DNA of 24,547 bases from Prevotella sp. UBA3837 (GCA_002392835.1 DGHX01000181.1:1-24547); one strand, 5' to 3'. Counted from the stretch's first letter, positions 1 through 8,638 are shown. Program-made: numbers and translations. The notes: a model not told the origin generated them from the sequence alone.

Positions 1-64
1 GTCAGTGAATAATTCATTTGTACCATGTTATTTTTTACACTCACTTAAAGACAGCCGTGCAGCA

Positions 65-244
65 TCAATCATTCAGATCATCATCGCTCACAGGCTCGGC
101 TGCGCCAAGCAGACTCAGCACGACGTCAGGAATCGCCTGCTCTGCATCAGCTGCCTTGCTGCGCCCTATGAAATGGATGAGGTAGTTCTCGATGACCTCA
201 TTAAAAGACCGTGGTTGTATCACATGCGTTAATAATTGTGTCAT
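65..244 (-). CDS. Possible small protein, 59 aa, unknown function
   Basis: A 59-residue open frame on the minus strand, read from the ATG at 242-244; an earlier in-frame start at 304 would run into the promoter of the divergent peptidase gene, so the inner ATG is preferred. The protein looks helical and acidic, with a run of Asp/Asn at its C-terminus (VSDDDLND). No signal peptide, membrane segment or known domain was recognised. It is divergent from the M16 peptidase gene with about 90 bp between the starts. No clear TAnnTTTG box was found for it. It could be a real small gene or chance coding; the opposite strand also has an open frame over the same bases, but that one is Cys- and Leu-rich with no protein-like pattern. 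Confidence 0.35.
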   Translation of the reverse strand: MTQLLTHVIQPRSFNEVIENYLIHFIGRSKAADAEQAIPDVVLSLLGAAEPVSDDDLND

Positions 245-291
245 TGTGTAGTTTTTTTGGCCTTTAGTGTGTCTAATAATAGAAAAATGTG

Positions 292-299
292 TAACTTTG
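292..299 (+). promoter_or_regulatory. -7 promoter box of the M16 peptidase gene
   Basis: TAACTTTG fits the Bacteroidota -7 consensus TAnnTTTG and lies 33 nt before the ATG at 333, giving an inferred leader of roughly 25-30 nt. A clear -33 TTTG at the usual spacing is not visible, so the upstream half is degenerate. Confidence 0.6.
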
Positions 300-332
300 C
301 ACAAAATTTATGTTATCAACCAGACAAGAACG

Positions 333-3155
333 ATGAAAATGAAAAAACTACTCGTAGGGGCGCTGCTGCTCATCGGCACCGCAGTACCCACGACGGCACA
401 GACGCAGATGCCGCCCATTCCCGTCGACGAGGCCGTGCGCATCGGCCGTCTCGACAACGGACTCACCTACTACATCCGCCACAACGAGTGGCCGGAGAAA
501 GTGGCCAACTTCTACATCGCCCAGCGCGTGGGCTCCATCCAGGAGGAGGAGAGCCAGCGCGGACTGGCACACTTCCTGGAGCACATGGCCTTCAACGGCA
601 GCGAGCACTTCAAGGGCAACGACCTCATTGAGTTCACACGCTCCTTAGGCGTAGAGTTCGGCAGCGACCTCAACGCCTACACGTCAATCGACCAGACGGT
701 GTACCGCGTGTGCAACGTGCCCACCACACGCCTGTCGGCCCTCGACTCGTGCATGCTCATCCTGAAGGACTGGAGCAACGGCCTGCTGCTTGAGAAGGAG
801 GAGATAGTGAAGGAACGCGACGTGGTGCACAACGAGTACCGTCTGGGCGACGGTCCCTCGCAGCGCATGATCACCCGCTCGCTGCCTAAGCTCTACCCCG
901 GCTCGAAGTACGGCGTGCGCATGCCCATCGGCCTGATGAGCGTCGTCGACAACTTCAAGCCGAAGACACTGAAGAAGTACTACCAGAAGTGGTACCGCCC
1001 CGACAACCAGGCCATCATCGTGGTGGGCGACATCGACGTGGACCACTTCGAGCAGAAGGTGAAGGAGCTCTTCAGCGGCATCAAGGTGAACCCGAAGGCA
1101 CCGAAGGTGGTGCCCGAGGAGGTGCCCGACAACGAGGAGCCCATCTACATCTTCGACAAGGACAAGGAGCAGCAGATGAACCAGATCATGGTCTTCATGA
1201 AGCACGACGCCACGAAGCCCGAGGAGAAGGTGAACATGGACTACCTCATCGAGGTGTACGTCAAGGGTGTCATCGGCAACATGTTCAACGCCCGTCTGCG
1301 CGAGATGACCAACGAGCCCGACTGCCCCTTCGTGCAGGCCATGGGCGACGACGACCAGTACCTGCTGTCATCGACGAAGGATGCCTTCGAGCTCATAGGC
1401 ATACCCAAGGAAGGCCGCGACATGGAGACGCTGAGCGCACTCATACGCGAGGCACGCCGCGTGGCACAGTTCGGCTTCACCGCCACGGAGTATGAGCGCG
1501 CCAAGGCCGACTACCTGAGTGCTCTGGAGAAGCAGTACACCAACCGCGCAAAGATCACCAACGACAGCTACGGCAACGACTACCGCGACCACTTCCTCAC
1601 CAACGAGCCCATACCCAGCATCGAGACCCTCTACCAGACCATGCAGATGCTGGCTCCGAACATCCCCGTTGAGGTGGTGAACATGGCTGTGAGCGAGATG
1701 ATCAGCGACCAGGACAAGAACCTCGTCGTCATGGAGTGGGCACGCGAGGCCGACGGACTCACCTACCCCACCGAGGCCGACATGCGGGCCGCCGTGGCAA
1801 AGGCACGCGCCGAGGAGCTGACCGCCTACGTGGACAACGTGAAGGACGAGCCCCTGATGGCCGAGCTGCCGCAGAAGGGCTCCATCGTCAGCGAGACCAC
1901 CGACAAGACCTTCGGCTACAAGGAGCTGAAGCTATCGAACGGCGCCACCGTGCTGCTCATGCCCACCGACTATAAGGACGACGAGGTGCTGCTGCAGGGA
2001 TGGGCCTACGGCGGAAAGAGCCTCTACGGCGAGAAGGACTACAACAACCTGAAGCTCTTCGACGACGTGGTGGGCATCAGCGGACTGGGCTCCTTCACCA
2101 GCACTGACCTGGAGAAGGCACTGGCCGGAAAGAACGTCAACGCCAACCTCTCGCTGAGCGACGCACGACAGTACGTCGACGCACACAGCACGCCGAAGGA
2201 CCTGGAGACGATGTTCCAGCTCGTGTACCTCTACTTCACCAACCTGACGAAGGACGAGAAGCAGTACGAGAACCTGATGACACAGCTCAACCTGGCCCTG
2301 AAGAACATGGCCCTCTCGCCCGACATGGTCTTCGCCGACTCGCTGTCGCAGACCCTCTACGCCCACAACCCCCGCTACATGACTCCCCATGTGGAGGACC
2401 TGGCCGACGTGAGCTACGACCGCATTCTGGAGATAGCCCGCGAGCGCTTCCGCAACGCATCGGCCTTCACCTTCACCATCGTGGGTAAGTTCGACGAGCA
2501 GGCCATACGGCCCTTCATAGAGCAGTACATAGCCAGCCTGCCCAGCACCGGCGAGCCCGCCGAGCAGTACCGCGACGTGATGACGCTGGCCAAGGGCGAG
2601 GTGAAGAACCACTTCACCATGAAGGCCGAGAGCCCGAAGGCCACCGCCGTGGAGATATGGAGCGCCGACACGAAGTACACGCTGGACAACAGCGTGAAGA
2701 TCGACGCCGTGGGCCAGGTGCTGTCGATGGTCTACCTGAAGACCATCCGCGAGGACGAGAGCGCCGCCTACAGCTGCGGTGCCTCGGGCGGCATGAACCT
2801 GCGCGGCCGTCAGCCCCGTCTGATGCTGCAGGCCTACTGCCCCATGAACCCCGACAAGAGCGACATCGCCCTGCGCCTGCTGGCCGAGGGCATGAGCAAC
2901 GCCGCACAGCAGATGGACGCCGACCAGGTGCAGAAGGTGAAGGACTACATGCTGAAGCAGATTGACATTGACGCCAAGACGAACAGCTACTGGGTGGGTG
3001 TCATCGACAAGATGCGCACCTACGGCATCGACGTGCACCACGACTACAAGAAGACCGTCGAGGCCCTCAGCCCCGCAGTGCTGAGCAAGTTCGTGCGCGA
3101 GCAGCTCCTCTCCAGCGGCAACCACGTAGAGGTGGTGATGCTGCCCGAGAAGTAA
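333..3155 (+). CDS. Secreted M16 family zinc metallopeptidase (PqqL/pitrilysin-like), 940 aa
   Basis: Residues 1-23 form a signal peptide (MKMKKLLVGALLLIG then TAVPTTAQ), so the protein is exported, probably to the periplasm. The inverted zinc motif HxxEH is seen as HFLEH at H80, E83 and H84; Glu161 in KERDVV lies 77 residues after H84, the place of the third zinc ligand in pitrilysin. The length of about 940 residues fits the bacterial M16 arrangement of two halves, each an M16 core plus an M16_C domain; the second half, from about residue 530 (YKELKLSNGATVLL), has no HxxEH, as is normal for the non-catalytic half. The family degrades peptides inside a closed chamber. The ATG at 333 was chosen because the frame upstream opens only with a GTG inside the promoter region. 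It is transcribed alone and ends at a strong terminator, convergent with the SusCD operon. The substrate is unknown. Confidence 0.93.
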   Translation: MKMKKLLVGALLLIGTAVPTTAQTQMPPIPVDEAVRIGRLDNGLTYYIRHNEWPEKVANFYIAQRVGSIQEEESQRGLAHFLEHMAFNGSEHFKGNDLIEFTRSLGVEFGSDLNAYTSIDQTVYRVCNVPTTRLSALDSCMLILKDWSNGLLLEKEEIVKERDVVHNEYRLGDGPSQRMITRSLPKLYPGSKYGVRMPIGLMSVVDNFKPKTLKKYYQKWYRPDNQAIIVVGDIDVDHFEQKVKELFSGIKVNPKAPKVVPEEVPDNEEPIYIFDKDKEQQMNQIMVFMKHDATKPEEKVNMDYLIEVYVKGVIGNMFNARLREMTNEPDCPFVQAMGDDDQYLLSSTKDAFELIGIPKEGRDMETLSALIREARRVAQFGFTATEYERAKADYLSALEKQYTNRAKITNDSYGNDYRDHFLTNEPIPSIETLYQTMQMLAPNIPVEVVNMAVSEMISDQDKNLVVMEWAREADGLTYPTEADMRAAVAKARAEELTAYVDNVKDEPLMAELPQKGSIVSETTDKTFGYKELKLSNGATVLLMPTDYKDDEVLLQGWAYGGKSLYGEKDYNNLKLFDDVVGISGLGSFTSTDLEKALAGKNVNANLSLSDARQYVDAHSTPKDLETMFQLVYLYFTNLTKDEKQYENLMTQLNLALKNMALSPDMVFADSLSQTLYAHNPRYMTPHVEDLADVSYDRILEIARERFRNASAFTFTIVGKFDEQAIRPFIEQYIASLPSTGEPAEQYRDVMTLAKGEVKNHFTMKAESPKATAVEIWSADTKYTLDNSVKIDAVGQVLSMVYLKTIREDESAAYSCGASGGMNLRGRQPRLMLQAYCPMNPDKSDIALRLLAEGMSNAAQQMDADQVQKVKDYMLKQIDIDAKTNSYWVGVIDKMRTYGIDVHHDYKKTVEALSPAVLSKFVREQLLSSGNHVEVVMLPEK

Positions 3156-3175
3156 AGACAACGGCAGACACAACG

Positions 3176-3214
3176 AAAAATCCGCGGGACAACGGTTATG
3201 TCCCGCGGATTTTT
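3176..3214 (+). terminator. Intrinsic terminator of the M16 peptidase gene
   Basis: A 16-bp perfect stem (3176-3191 with 3199-3214) with core TCCGCGGGACA, a 7-nt loop and a T run built into the 3' arm starts 20 nt after the stop codon. The A run on the 5' side makes it potentially active on both strands. Confidence 0.93.
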
Positions 3215-3276
3215 TGCGCTTATCGCTGTTCTAACCCAAATAGGCCTTTAGAAACTAATTTAGCCAAAACTCACTA

Positions 3277-3360
3277 TTATGCCCCGCCACGGTCCTTCAT
3301 GAATGGGCTGTCTTTCCATTTCTTTAGATACTTATCGACCTTTCTCTTAAGCAGTTCCAT
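3277..3360 (-). pseudogene. 27-codon remnant of an AAA/DUF4143-type ATPase gene start
   Basis: The minus strand reads MELLKRKVDKYLKKWKDSP and eight further residues, then stops. The opening closely resembles the N-terminus of the AAA_14/DUF4143 ATPases common in Bacteroidales, which start with a KRK...YL..WK segment followed directly by a KGARQxGKT Walker A loop. Here the frame ends before any Walker A motif and no ATPase sequence follows, so only the first coding segment remains. A promoter box sits just upstream (3385-3392), which supports a once functional gene start. The family assignment rests on recall of a short motif; the alternative is a chance 27-codon frame. Confidence 0.5.
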
Positions 3361-3367
3361 ATCGCAT

Positions 3368-3445
3368 AATCACATTTTCGGCTGCAAAGATAAGCAAAAA
3401 ATCACATTTTCGTGCAAGAAATTAGAAGAAAATACACATTTTCCG
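3368..3445 (-). promoter_or_regulatory. Promoter of the ATPase remnant, with CACATTTTCG repeats
   Basis: On the minus strand TATCTTTG (plus 3385-3392) fits the TAnnTTTG box, with TTGC (plus 3414-3417) 21 nt upstream at the -33 place. The motif AATCACATTTTCG occurs at 3368-3380 and again at 3400-3412, and a near copy lies at about 3431-3445. The copies sit on both sides of the -7 box, as an operator or a relic of one might. Confidence 0.5.
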
Positions 3446-3463
3446 AACCCCACAACTATACCG

Positions 3464-3543
3464 GACGAAGCAGAAAAACAGATAAAAACCATTTCCAAAG
3501 CGGTCAGCTTCAGTGTTTTTATCTGTTTTTCTGGTTTTTCGTC
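3464..3543. terminator. Large inverted repeat, likely terminator of the SusCD/FAS1 operon
   Basis: A 19-bp perfect inverted repeat (3471-3489 with 3515-3533) has T-rich 3' arms on both strands; a further six pairs (GACGAA/TTCGTC) can form after a small bulge. Inside the 25-nt loop an AAGC/GCTT mini-stem is nested. It lies 42 nt beyond the stop codon of SusD-1 on the minus strand, the right place to end the seven-gene transcript. Confidence 0.65.
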
Positions 3544-3584
3544 TGTGTTTCAAACGAAGAGACTATCCTACGCGTAGTAAGCCA

Positions 3585-5348
3585 TCAGTACAGGCGGAAG
3601 GGCACCCAGTAGCCGCCTTCGGCTATGCGCGAGCGGACGGTGGCTGCCAGGGCCTCGTCGGTGTACTTCTGACAGACGCGGTCGCTGACGATGGCGGGAT
3701 CCTTATAGCGGACGGCCATGCGGCACATCATGGGGTAGACCTTTCCCTCGCCGGCGAACTCGAGCATGGCCTCGTCGAGCAGTGCCAGGTCGTTATAGCG
3801 CAGCGTGCCTGCCTCGCCCAGCCGCAGGATGCCCGTCTCCACGGGACGTGCGGTGAGGCCGAAGCAGCCGCGCAGGCCCATTGACGGATAGCGGCGCGTG
3901 CCCCAGTTGGCGGTGCCCGTCCAGTCGCACACCTGCGGGTCTACGGTGCTGGCGAAGCCCTCCCACTCTGCCGTGCCGCCACGGTAGCACTCGTCGGTCT
4001 CGCCGGCCTTCACGCCGATGTTCAGCACCGCGTTCATGGCGGTGAAGCGCTTCAGGTGGTTCAGCGCCTCGCAGAGCATCATGTGCAGCTGCGTGGCACG
4101 GTAGATGTAGACGTGGCAGTCGTCCTGGAAGGCGTTCACGCGGGCCGAGCTGCCCACGGGGCGGAACTTGGCCAGGTAGGGCACCAGGCTGCTGGTGCCG
4201 AAGCAGCACTTGTAGCGCGTGTCGTTGGTGGTGGCGCCGGGGTTGAAGGTGGCGTCGAGGAAGCGGGCGATGCCGGCTTCAGAGGGTCGCAGCAGGTACT
4301 CGTTGGGGTACTCGTTGGAGAAGTGGCGCAGCAGCGTGTTCGTCTGATTATGGGTGTAGTCGTAGATGATGGCGCTGACAGACTCATAGGGATAGGGCTG
4401 TGCGTTGTTCCAGATGGGTGAGTAGTGTCCCGGCGTGGCGGCCGATGGGAGCCAATAGACGTTGGAGCCCGGGTCGCTGGTGACGTTGATCTGCTCGCCC
4501 AGTCGGCGCAGCAGCAGGTCGGCGGCCTCCTTGTAGACGGCGGTGGCATCGGTGCCTGCGGCATCGAGGACGGCGCCCTGCCACAGCAGCAGCTCGGCGC
4601 GCAGTGCCACGTAGTCGGGCACGATGTAGTTCCACTTACGGTACTGGCTGTTGGCCAGGGTGACGGTGTGTGTGGGGTCGAGCCACTCGTACCAGTCAAT
4701 CTGCATGCTGGCGTCGACGCCCTCATAGCCCTCGTCGAGGGTCTGCAGGCACTTCGCCACGAGGGGCCCGAGCGTCAGCAGCTGGAAGCGGTCGTCATTG
4801 GCGATGTCGGCCACCTCGGTGATGGGGTCGTCGAACCAGACGGCCTGCCCGTAGATCTCGGCCAGCGTCTTGTAGGCCCACACCTTCACGCGCACGGTGC
4901 TGGAGACGAGCGCCTGCCATGCCTCGCTGTCGACGTTGGGGTTCTGGCGGTAGCGCGTGAGGTTGTTCAGGTAGTCGTTGCAGGCGATGATGACCTCGTA
5001 GTAGCCCTGCGGGTTGGCATAGCTGTTCTGCTGCAGGTCCTGGTCATACTGGTACAGGGCTATGAGCTCGCTCGTCGAGGCATCGGTAGGCTCTATGAGC
5101 TCGCCGCGCGGCTCGGTGAGCAGAATCTCCTTGTCGCCCACGGCCTGCATCTTCGTCATGATGCCCAGGAAGCCGGTGTACATCTCGGTGTTGGAGGTGA
5201 AACCCGTCTCGCCGTCGAACTCGTCGTCCGTAGCCGGCTCGAAGAAGTCAGCGCATGATGCGAGCATCATGCTAAATGATAAATGACAAATGATAAATGA
5301 TAAACCTATCAGTCGTCTGTTGCTTATCTTTATATTCATATAGCTCAT
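3585..5348 (-). CDS. SusD/RagB-family outer-membrane lipoprotein (SusD-1), 587 aa
   Basis: The N-terminus is a lipoprotein signal (LSFIICHLSFSMMLASC) with the lipid-bearing cysteine at residue 32, then acidic ADFFEPATDDEF, as in surface-exposed lipoproteins of Bacteroidota. Alpha-helical SusD features follow: the early EVIIACNDYLNNL segment, a central VRVKVWAYKTLAEIYG helix of TPR type, and a C-terminal EAMLEFAGEGKVYPMMCRMA segment that matches the usual SusD helix with E-A-GEGK. Length is typical. SusD proteins form the lid over the paired SusC channel and capture ligand. It is the last gene of the operon, 87 nt after SusC-1. ATG at 5348 is used, with a second in-frame ATG at 5339. The hydrophobic part of the signal is encoded by a heptamer repeat that pairs with a copy behind the SusC-1 stop. 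It belongs to a more divergent SusD branch than SusD-2. Confidence 0.9.
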   Translation of the reverse strand: MSYMNIKISNRRLIGLSFIICHLSFSMMLASCADFFEPATDDEFDGETGFTSNTEMYTGFLGIMTKMQAVGDKEILLTEPRGELIEPTDASTSELIALYQYDQDLQQNSYANPQGYYEVIIACNDYLNNLTRYRQNPNVDSEAWQALVSSTVRVKVWAYKTLAEIYGQAVWFDDPITEVADIANDDRFQLLTLGPLVAKCLQTLDEGYEGVDASMQIDWYEWLDPTHTVTLANSQYRKWNYIVPDYVALRAELLLWQGAVLDAAGTDATAVYKEAADLLLRRLGEQINVTSDPGSNVYWLPSAATPGHYSPIWNNAQPYPYESVSAIIYDYTHNQTNTLLRHFSNEYPNEYLLRPSEAGIARFLDATFNPGATTNDTRYKCCFGTSSLVPYLAKFRPVGSSARVNAFQDDCHVYIYRATQLHMMLCEALNHLKRFTAMNAVLNIGVKAGETDECYRGGTAEWEGFASTVDPQVCDWTGTANWGTRRYPSMGLRGCFGLTARPVETGILRLGEAGTLRYNDLALLDEAMLEFAGEGKVYPMMCRMAVRYKDPAIVSDRVCQKYTDEALAATVRSRIAEGGYWVPFRLY

Positions 5349-5434
5349 TTTATATGTTCATAATAATGTATTAAGGCCTTCCGATAATGACTTTATGATT
5401 TATCATTTGTCATTTATCATTTAGGCCGAAGGCC
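5273..5434 (-). repeat. Heptamer inverted repeat around the SusD-1 start codon
   Basis: Plus-strand 5273-5304 is an array of TAAATGA-type heptamers; 5392-5423 is its reverse complement with 31 of 32 positions matching. The first arm encodes the signal-peptide core of SusD-1, the second lies 12 nt behind the SusC-1 stop. The 87-nt AT-rich loop holds the SusD-1 ATG (5346-5348). A short hairpin GGCC-GAA-GGCC (5424-5434) abuts the outer arm, and a palindrome GCATGATG/CATCATGC abuts the inner arm. Confidence 0.9.
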
Positions 5435-5435
5435 G

Positions 5436-8400
5436 TTAGAACTTCAGGTTCACGCCCACCTTGACGGCCCGCGGTGCCGTAGCCTTGGCGTAGTCGATGC
5501 CCTGCATGAGGGGGCTGTAGCTGAAGGCGAACTCCGGGTCGGCACCGAGGTAGGATGAGAAGCAGAGCAGATTCTGTCCTGTGACGAAGGCCGTTCCGCC
5601 CTGTATGAATCCCCATAGGGGCTGCTGCCAGGTGTAGCTGAGTGTGACGTCGCGCAGCTTCAGGTAGGAGGCGTCCTCTATGAAGCGGCTGCTGAAGGCG
5701 TTGTTGCCCACGCGGTCGTTCCAGCGCACGCGGGGCATGTCGGTCTGCTGGCCCTCCATGAGCCACCGGCGGTTCACGCTGGTGGCCTGGTTGCTGAAGT
5801 CGCTGCCGCTCTCGGTGATGCGTCGCACGGCGTTGTAGGCGTCGTTGCCCTGGCTGTAGGTGAAGGTGGCGTCGAGGGCCCACTGCTTGTACTCCAGCCT
5901 GGTGAAGAAGGAGCCGAAGAAGGAGGGTGTGGCGGAGCCGATGAGCTGGCGGTCGGCCTGGTCGATGATGCCGTCGTGGTTCACGTCGTCATAGTGCACG
6001 TCGCCGGCCTGGAAGGGCTGTCCGTTGGCGGTGAGCCCTGCGGCCTCAGCCTCGGCGGTGGTGGTGAAGATGCCCAGTGCGCGCAGCCCGTAGAAGGCGT
6101 ATGGGTTCTCACCCTGGCGGGTGATGACCTGTGCGTCGTCGTCGAGGGTGGTGACGATCTCGGTGAGCGAGCCCAGCGACTGCACCTCGTTGGAGAGGGT
6201 GGTGAGGTTGCCGCCCAGGGTCCAGCGGAAGTCGCGCGTGTAGACGGGCGAGACGGCCAGCGAGAGCTCCATGCCCTTCGACAGCAGCTCGGCCTCGTTG
6301 CTGTAATAGGGGCTGGAGCCGAGTATGGCCGAGCGCTCGCCTGAGATGAGCACGTCGGTGGCCCGCATGTTATAGTAGGCGGCCGAGAGCTGCAGGCGGT
6401 TGTGCAGCAGCGATGCCTCGATGCCCACGTTCACCGTGCGGTCGCGCTCGGCGGTGAGGGCGGTGCTGGGCACGTTGGCCCGCACGATGCCTGCGATGGT
6501 CTGGTAGGGGTGCGAGGTGTAGTAGTACTTGCCGTACTTCGACGAGAAGCGGCTGTTGCCGGTGATGCTGTAGTCGGCAAAGACATTCAGCTTGTCGAGC
6601 CAGCCGATGGCGTTGAACAGCGGCAGCTGCTTGGCCATGAGGACGGCGTCGACGGCGGGATAGAGCGTCAGGCGTGTGGCGTCGCTGCCCACGGCCGATG
6701 AGCCGTCGAGCGATGCCGTCAGACCCACCTTCACCGTGTTGTCGAAGGTCCAGTCGGCATGGGCGTAGCCGTTGGCCCAGTTCCACTTGTTGTTATAGCC
6801 CGAGAAGTACTTGCCCAGGGTCTGTGCGTCGCCCAGGGTCTGGTAGAAGTCGTTGTTCGAGTTGCGTCCGAAGCCGGCGTCGTACTCATAGCTGGTGGTG
6901 AGCATCTGCCATCCGGCGTTGAAGCCGAGCTTGTGGCGCTGGCCCAGCTCGAGGCGGTAGGCGCCGTTGAGGTTGTAGAACATGTTGAACGTGTGGTTGG
7001 TGCCCACGCGGATGATGTTGTTCAGCTCGCCGTACTGGTCGAACTGCGGCACCACGTCCTCGTTGTTGATGCCGGGGATAAAGGCCTCCTCCTGGTTGTA
7101 GTTATAGTACATGCCCACGATGCCGTTGAAGGTGAGGTTGCGCAGCGGCGTGTAGATGAGCTGTATCTTCGTGTTCATGTCGTACTGCCGGTTCTTGCCG
7201 TTCATGGTGTTGACCAGCGAGAGGGGGTTGGAGACGTAGAAGTCGCTGTTGTCGATGGCTCCGAAGCGGTAGCCGGCATACTGGCTGATGAGGTTGCCGT
7301 ACATGTCGCTCTCGTATGGGCTGAGCAGCGGTGCGCGGCGGTAGGCGGCCAGCAGGGGGTTGGTGGCCAGGTTGATGCCCTGCTCCTGGTACTGTCCCTT
7401 CAGGTAGGCGGTGTTGATGTTGGCACGAATCTCGAACTGCTTGCTCACCAGCACCGAGGCGTTGATCTGTGCCTGGTAGCGGTCGCTGTTGGTATTGCGC
7501 AGCGTGCCCTCGTCGTGCAGGTAGCCCAGCGAGATGTTGTACTTGGCGATGTTGTCGCCGCCTTCCACGCGGAACAGGTAGTCCATGGAGGTGCTGCGGC
7601 GGAAGATCTCGTCCTGCCAGTCGGTGTCGTACTGGTAGAGGTACGACTTGTTGGCCTGCGGGTCGCTGAGGAAGTTGAAGTCCTGGAAGAAGGCCTCCAT
7701 GTTGGGATAGTAGGTCAGTCCCATGTCCGAGAGGTAGTTCTTGTAGTCAGTGGCCTGCATGAGGGGTATGCGGCGCGAGTTCCAGTTGGCGCCTGCTATG
7801 GCCGAGAAGCTGATGCGGGTGTTCATGTCGTCGGAGCTGGCCTGGTCGGTCTCGATCATGACGACGCCGTTGGAGCCCATGGAGCCATAGACGGCAGCCT
7901 CGGCGCCCTTGAGCACGGTGATGTTGCGTATGTCCTGCCCGTTGAGTGCCTGGAAGAAGGAGCGCGAGTAGCCGCTGACGATCTGGCTGAGGTTGGCATC
8001 GGGCAGGTAAGGCACGCCGTTGATGACGATGAGGGGCGCGTTGTCGGCCACGAGCGAGTGTACGCCTCGCAGCTGCAGGTAGGCACCCTCGCCGGTCATG
8101 CCGCTCTTGTTCACGGCCTGCAGTCCGGGCAGTGCGCCGCGCAGGGCGTTGTCGATGCTGAGCGAGCCCAGCGCGAAGTCCTTGCGGCTGAGGGTCTGCA
8201 TGCTGCCCTTGGTGGTGACACCGTCGCGGGTGGCGTATGGTGTGACGACGGTCTCGTTATAGCGTGTGCGGTCCTCCTCCATCATGAAGATGCGCAGGTC
8301 GCCGGCTCCGGTATCGCGCACATAGACGGTCTGCTGGAAGAAGCCGTCGCACCACACGGTAAGCGCCTCGCCCTGCTTCACGCCGTCGATGGCGAAGGCG

Positions 8401-8594
8401 CCGTCGGCACCGGAGCGCACCGTCTCGCAGCCGGGGCTGGAGATGACGGCCTCGGCGAGTGGCTCATTGGCCGAGGTGAGGATATGGCCGCGCAGCGTCT
8501 GCGCAGCTACGCTGCTAAATGATAACTGACAAATGATAAATGATAAACCTATCAGTAGTCGTTTCTGCCAAGAATTCATAGTCTTGTCTTTCAT
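5436..8594 (-). CDS. SusC/RagA-family TonB-dependent outer-membrane transporter (SusC-1), 1052 aa
   Basis: After the signal peptide (LSFIICQLSFSSVAAQ) comes a carboxypeptidase-regulatory-like beta domain (about residues 30-105, TLRGHILTSANEPLAEAVI), then the plug domain (about 115-245) with LRGALPGLQAVNKSG, YLQLRGVHSL, APLIVINGVPY and the hallmark VLKGAEAAVYGSMGSNGVV, then a 22-strand type barrel ending in APRAVKVGVNLKF with a terminal Phe. A calcium-type loop (DVNHDGIIDQAD) sits near residue 870 as in many SusC proteins. It imports ligand handed over by SusD-1, powered by TonB. The frame also opens with a TTG at 8603; the ATG at 8594 is preferred. The regulatory-like domain and the plug motifs are less standard than those of SusC-2, so the two transporters probably serve different ligands. 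It follows the fasciclin-type gene after a 263-nt gap filled by an inverted repeat. Confidence 0.93.
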   Translation of the reverse strand: MKDKTMNSWQKRLLIGLSFIICQLSFSSVAAQTLRGHILTSANEPLAEAVISSPGCETVRSGADGAFAIDGVKQGEALTVWCDGFFQQTVYVRDTGAGDLRIFMMEEDRTRYNETVVTPYATRDGVTTKGSMQTLSRKDFALGSLSIDNALRGALPGLQAVNKSGMTGEGAYLQLRGVHSLVADNAPLIVINGVPYLPDANLSQIVSGYSRSFFQALNGQDIRNITVLKGAEAAVYGSMGSNGVVMIETDQASSDDMNTRISFSAIAGANWNSRRIPLMQATDYKNYLSDMGLTYYPNMEAFFQDFNFLSDPQANKSYLYQYDTDWQDEIFRRSTSMDYLFRVEGGDNIAKYNISLGYLHDEGTLRNTNSDRYQAQINASVLVSKQFEIRANINTAYLKGQYQEQGINLATNPLLAAYRRAPLLSPYESDMYGNLISQYAGYRFGAIDNSDFYVSNPLSLVNTMNGKNRQYDMNTKIQLIYTPLRNLTFNGIVGMYYNYNQEEAFIPGINNEDVVPQFDQYGELNNIIRVGTNHTFNMFYNLNGAYRLELGQRHKLGFNAGWQMLTTSYEYDAGFGRNSNNDFYQTLGDAQTLGKYFSGYNNKWNWANGYAHADWTFDNTVKVGLTASLDGSSAVGSDATRLTLYPAVDAVLMAKQLPLFNAIGWLDKLNVFADYSITGNSRFSSKYGKYYYTSHPYQTIAGIVRANVPSTALTAERDRTVNVGIEASLLHNRLQLSAAYYNMRATDVLISGERSAILGSSPYYSNEAELLSKGMELSLAVSPVYTRDFRWTLGGNLTTLSNEVQSLGSLTEIVTTLDDDAQVITRQGENPYAFYGLRALGIFTTTAEAEAAGLTANGQPFQAGDVHYDDVNHDGIIDQADRQLIGSATPSFFGSFFTRLEYKQWALDATFTYSQGNDAYNAVRRITESGSDFSNQATSVNRRWLMEGQQTDMPRVRWNDRVGNNAFSSRFIEDASYLKLRDVTLSYTWQQPLWGFIQGGTAFVTGQNLLCFSSYLGADPEFAFSYSPLMQGIDYAKATAPRAVKVGVNLKF
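8503..8547 (-). repeat. Heptamer array in the SusC-1 signal-peptide coding region
   Basis: TAAATGA-type heptamers at 8516-8547 (plus strand) with an adjoining GCAGC-TAC-GCTGC hairpin (8503-8515). The block and its flanks are nearly identical to the corresponding block of SusC-2 (17305-17349). No inverted partner copy was found in the upstream gap, unlike at the SusD-1 and SusC-2 starts. Confidence 0.85.
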
Positions 8595-8638
8595 ATATCT
8601 CAATCAATAATTCAAGTTTCGCATTCACTCAACTTTTT

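Noticed and set aside
267..332. An upstream GTG start for the M16 peptidase
   Set aside because: It would lie before the TAACTTTG promoter box and would place 22 residues ahead of a complete signal peptide.
1932..3173. A 413-codon open frame on the minus strand opposite the M16 peptidase
   Set aside because: Antisense shadow rich in Val, Leu, His and Gly; the plus strand encodes the second half of a recognised M16 protein.
3299..3577. Small plus-strand frames between the peptidase and SusD-1
   Set aside because: They run across the ATPase remnant, its promoter and the large inverted repeat, and read as Phe/Ser/Lys-rich noise.
6759..8522. A 587-codon open frame on the plus strand opposite SusC-1
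   Set aside because: Its composition is Val, Leu, Ala, Gly, His and Glu rich with no domain, as expected for the antisense of a GC-rich gene with strong codon bias; SusC-1 on the other strand has full family motifs.
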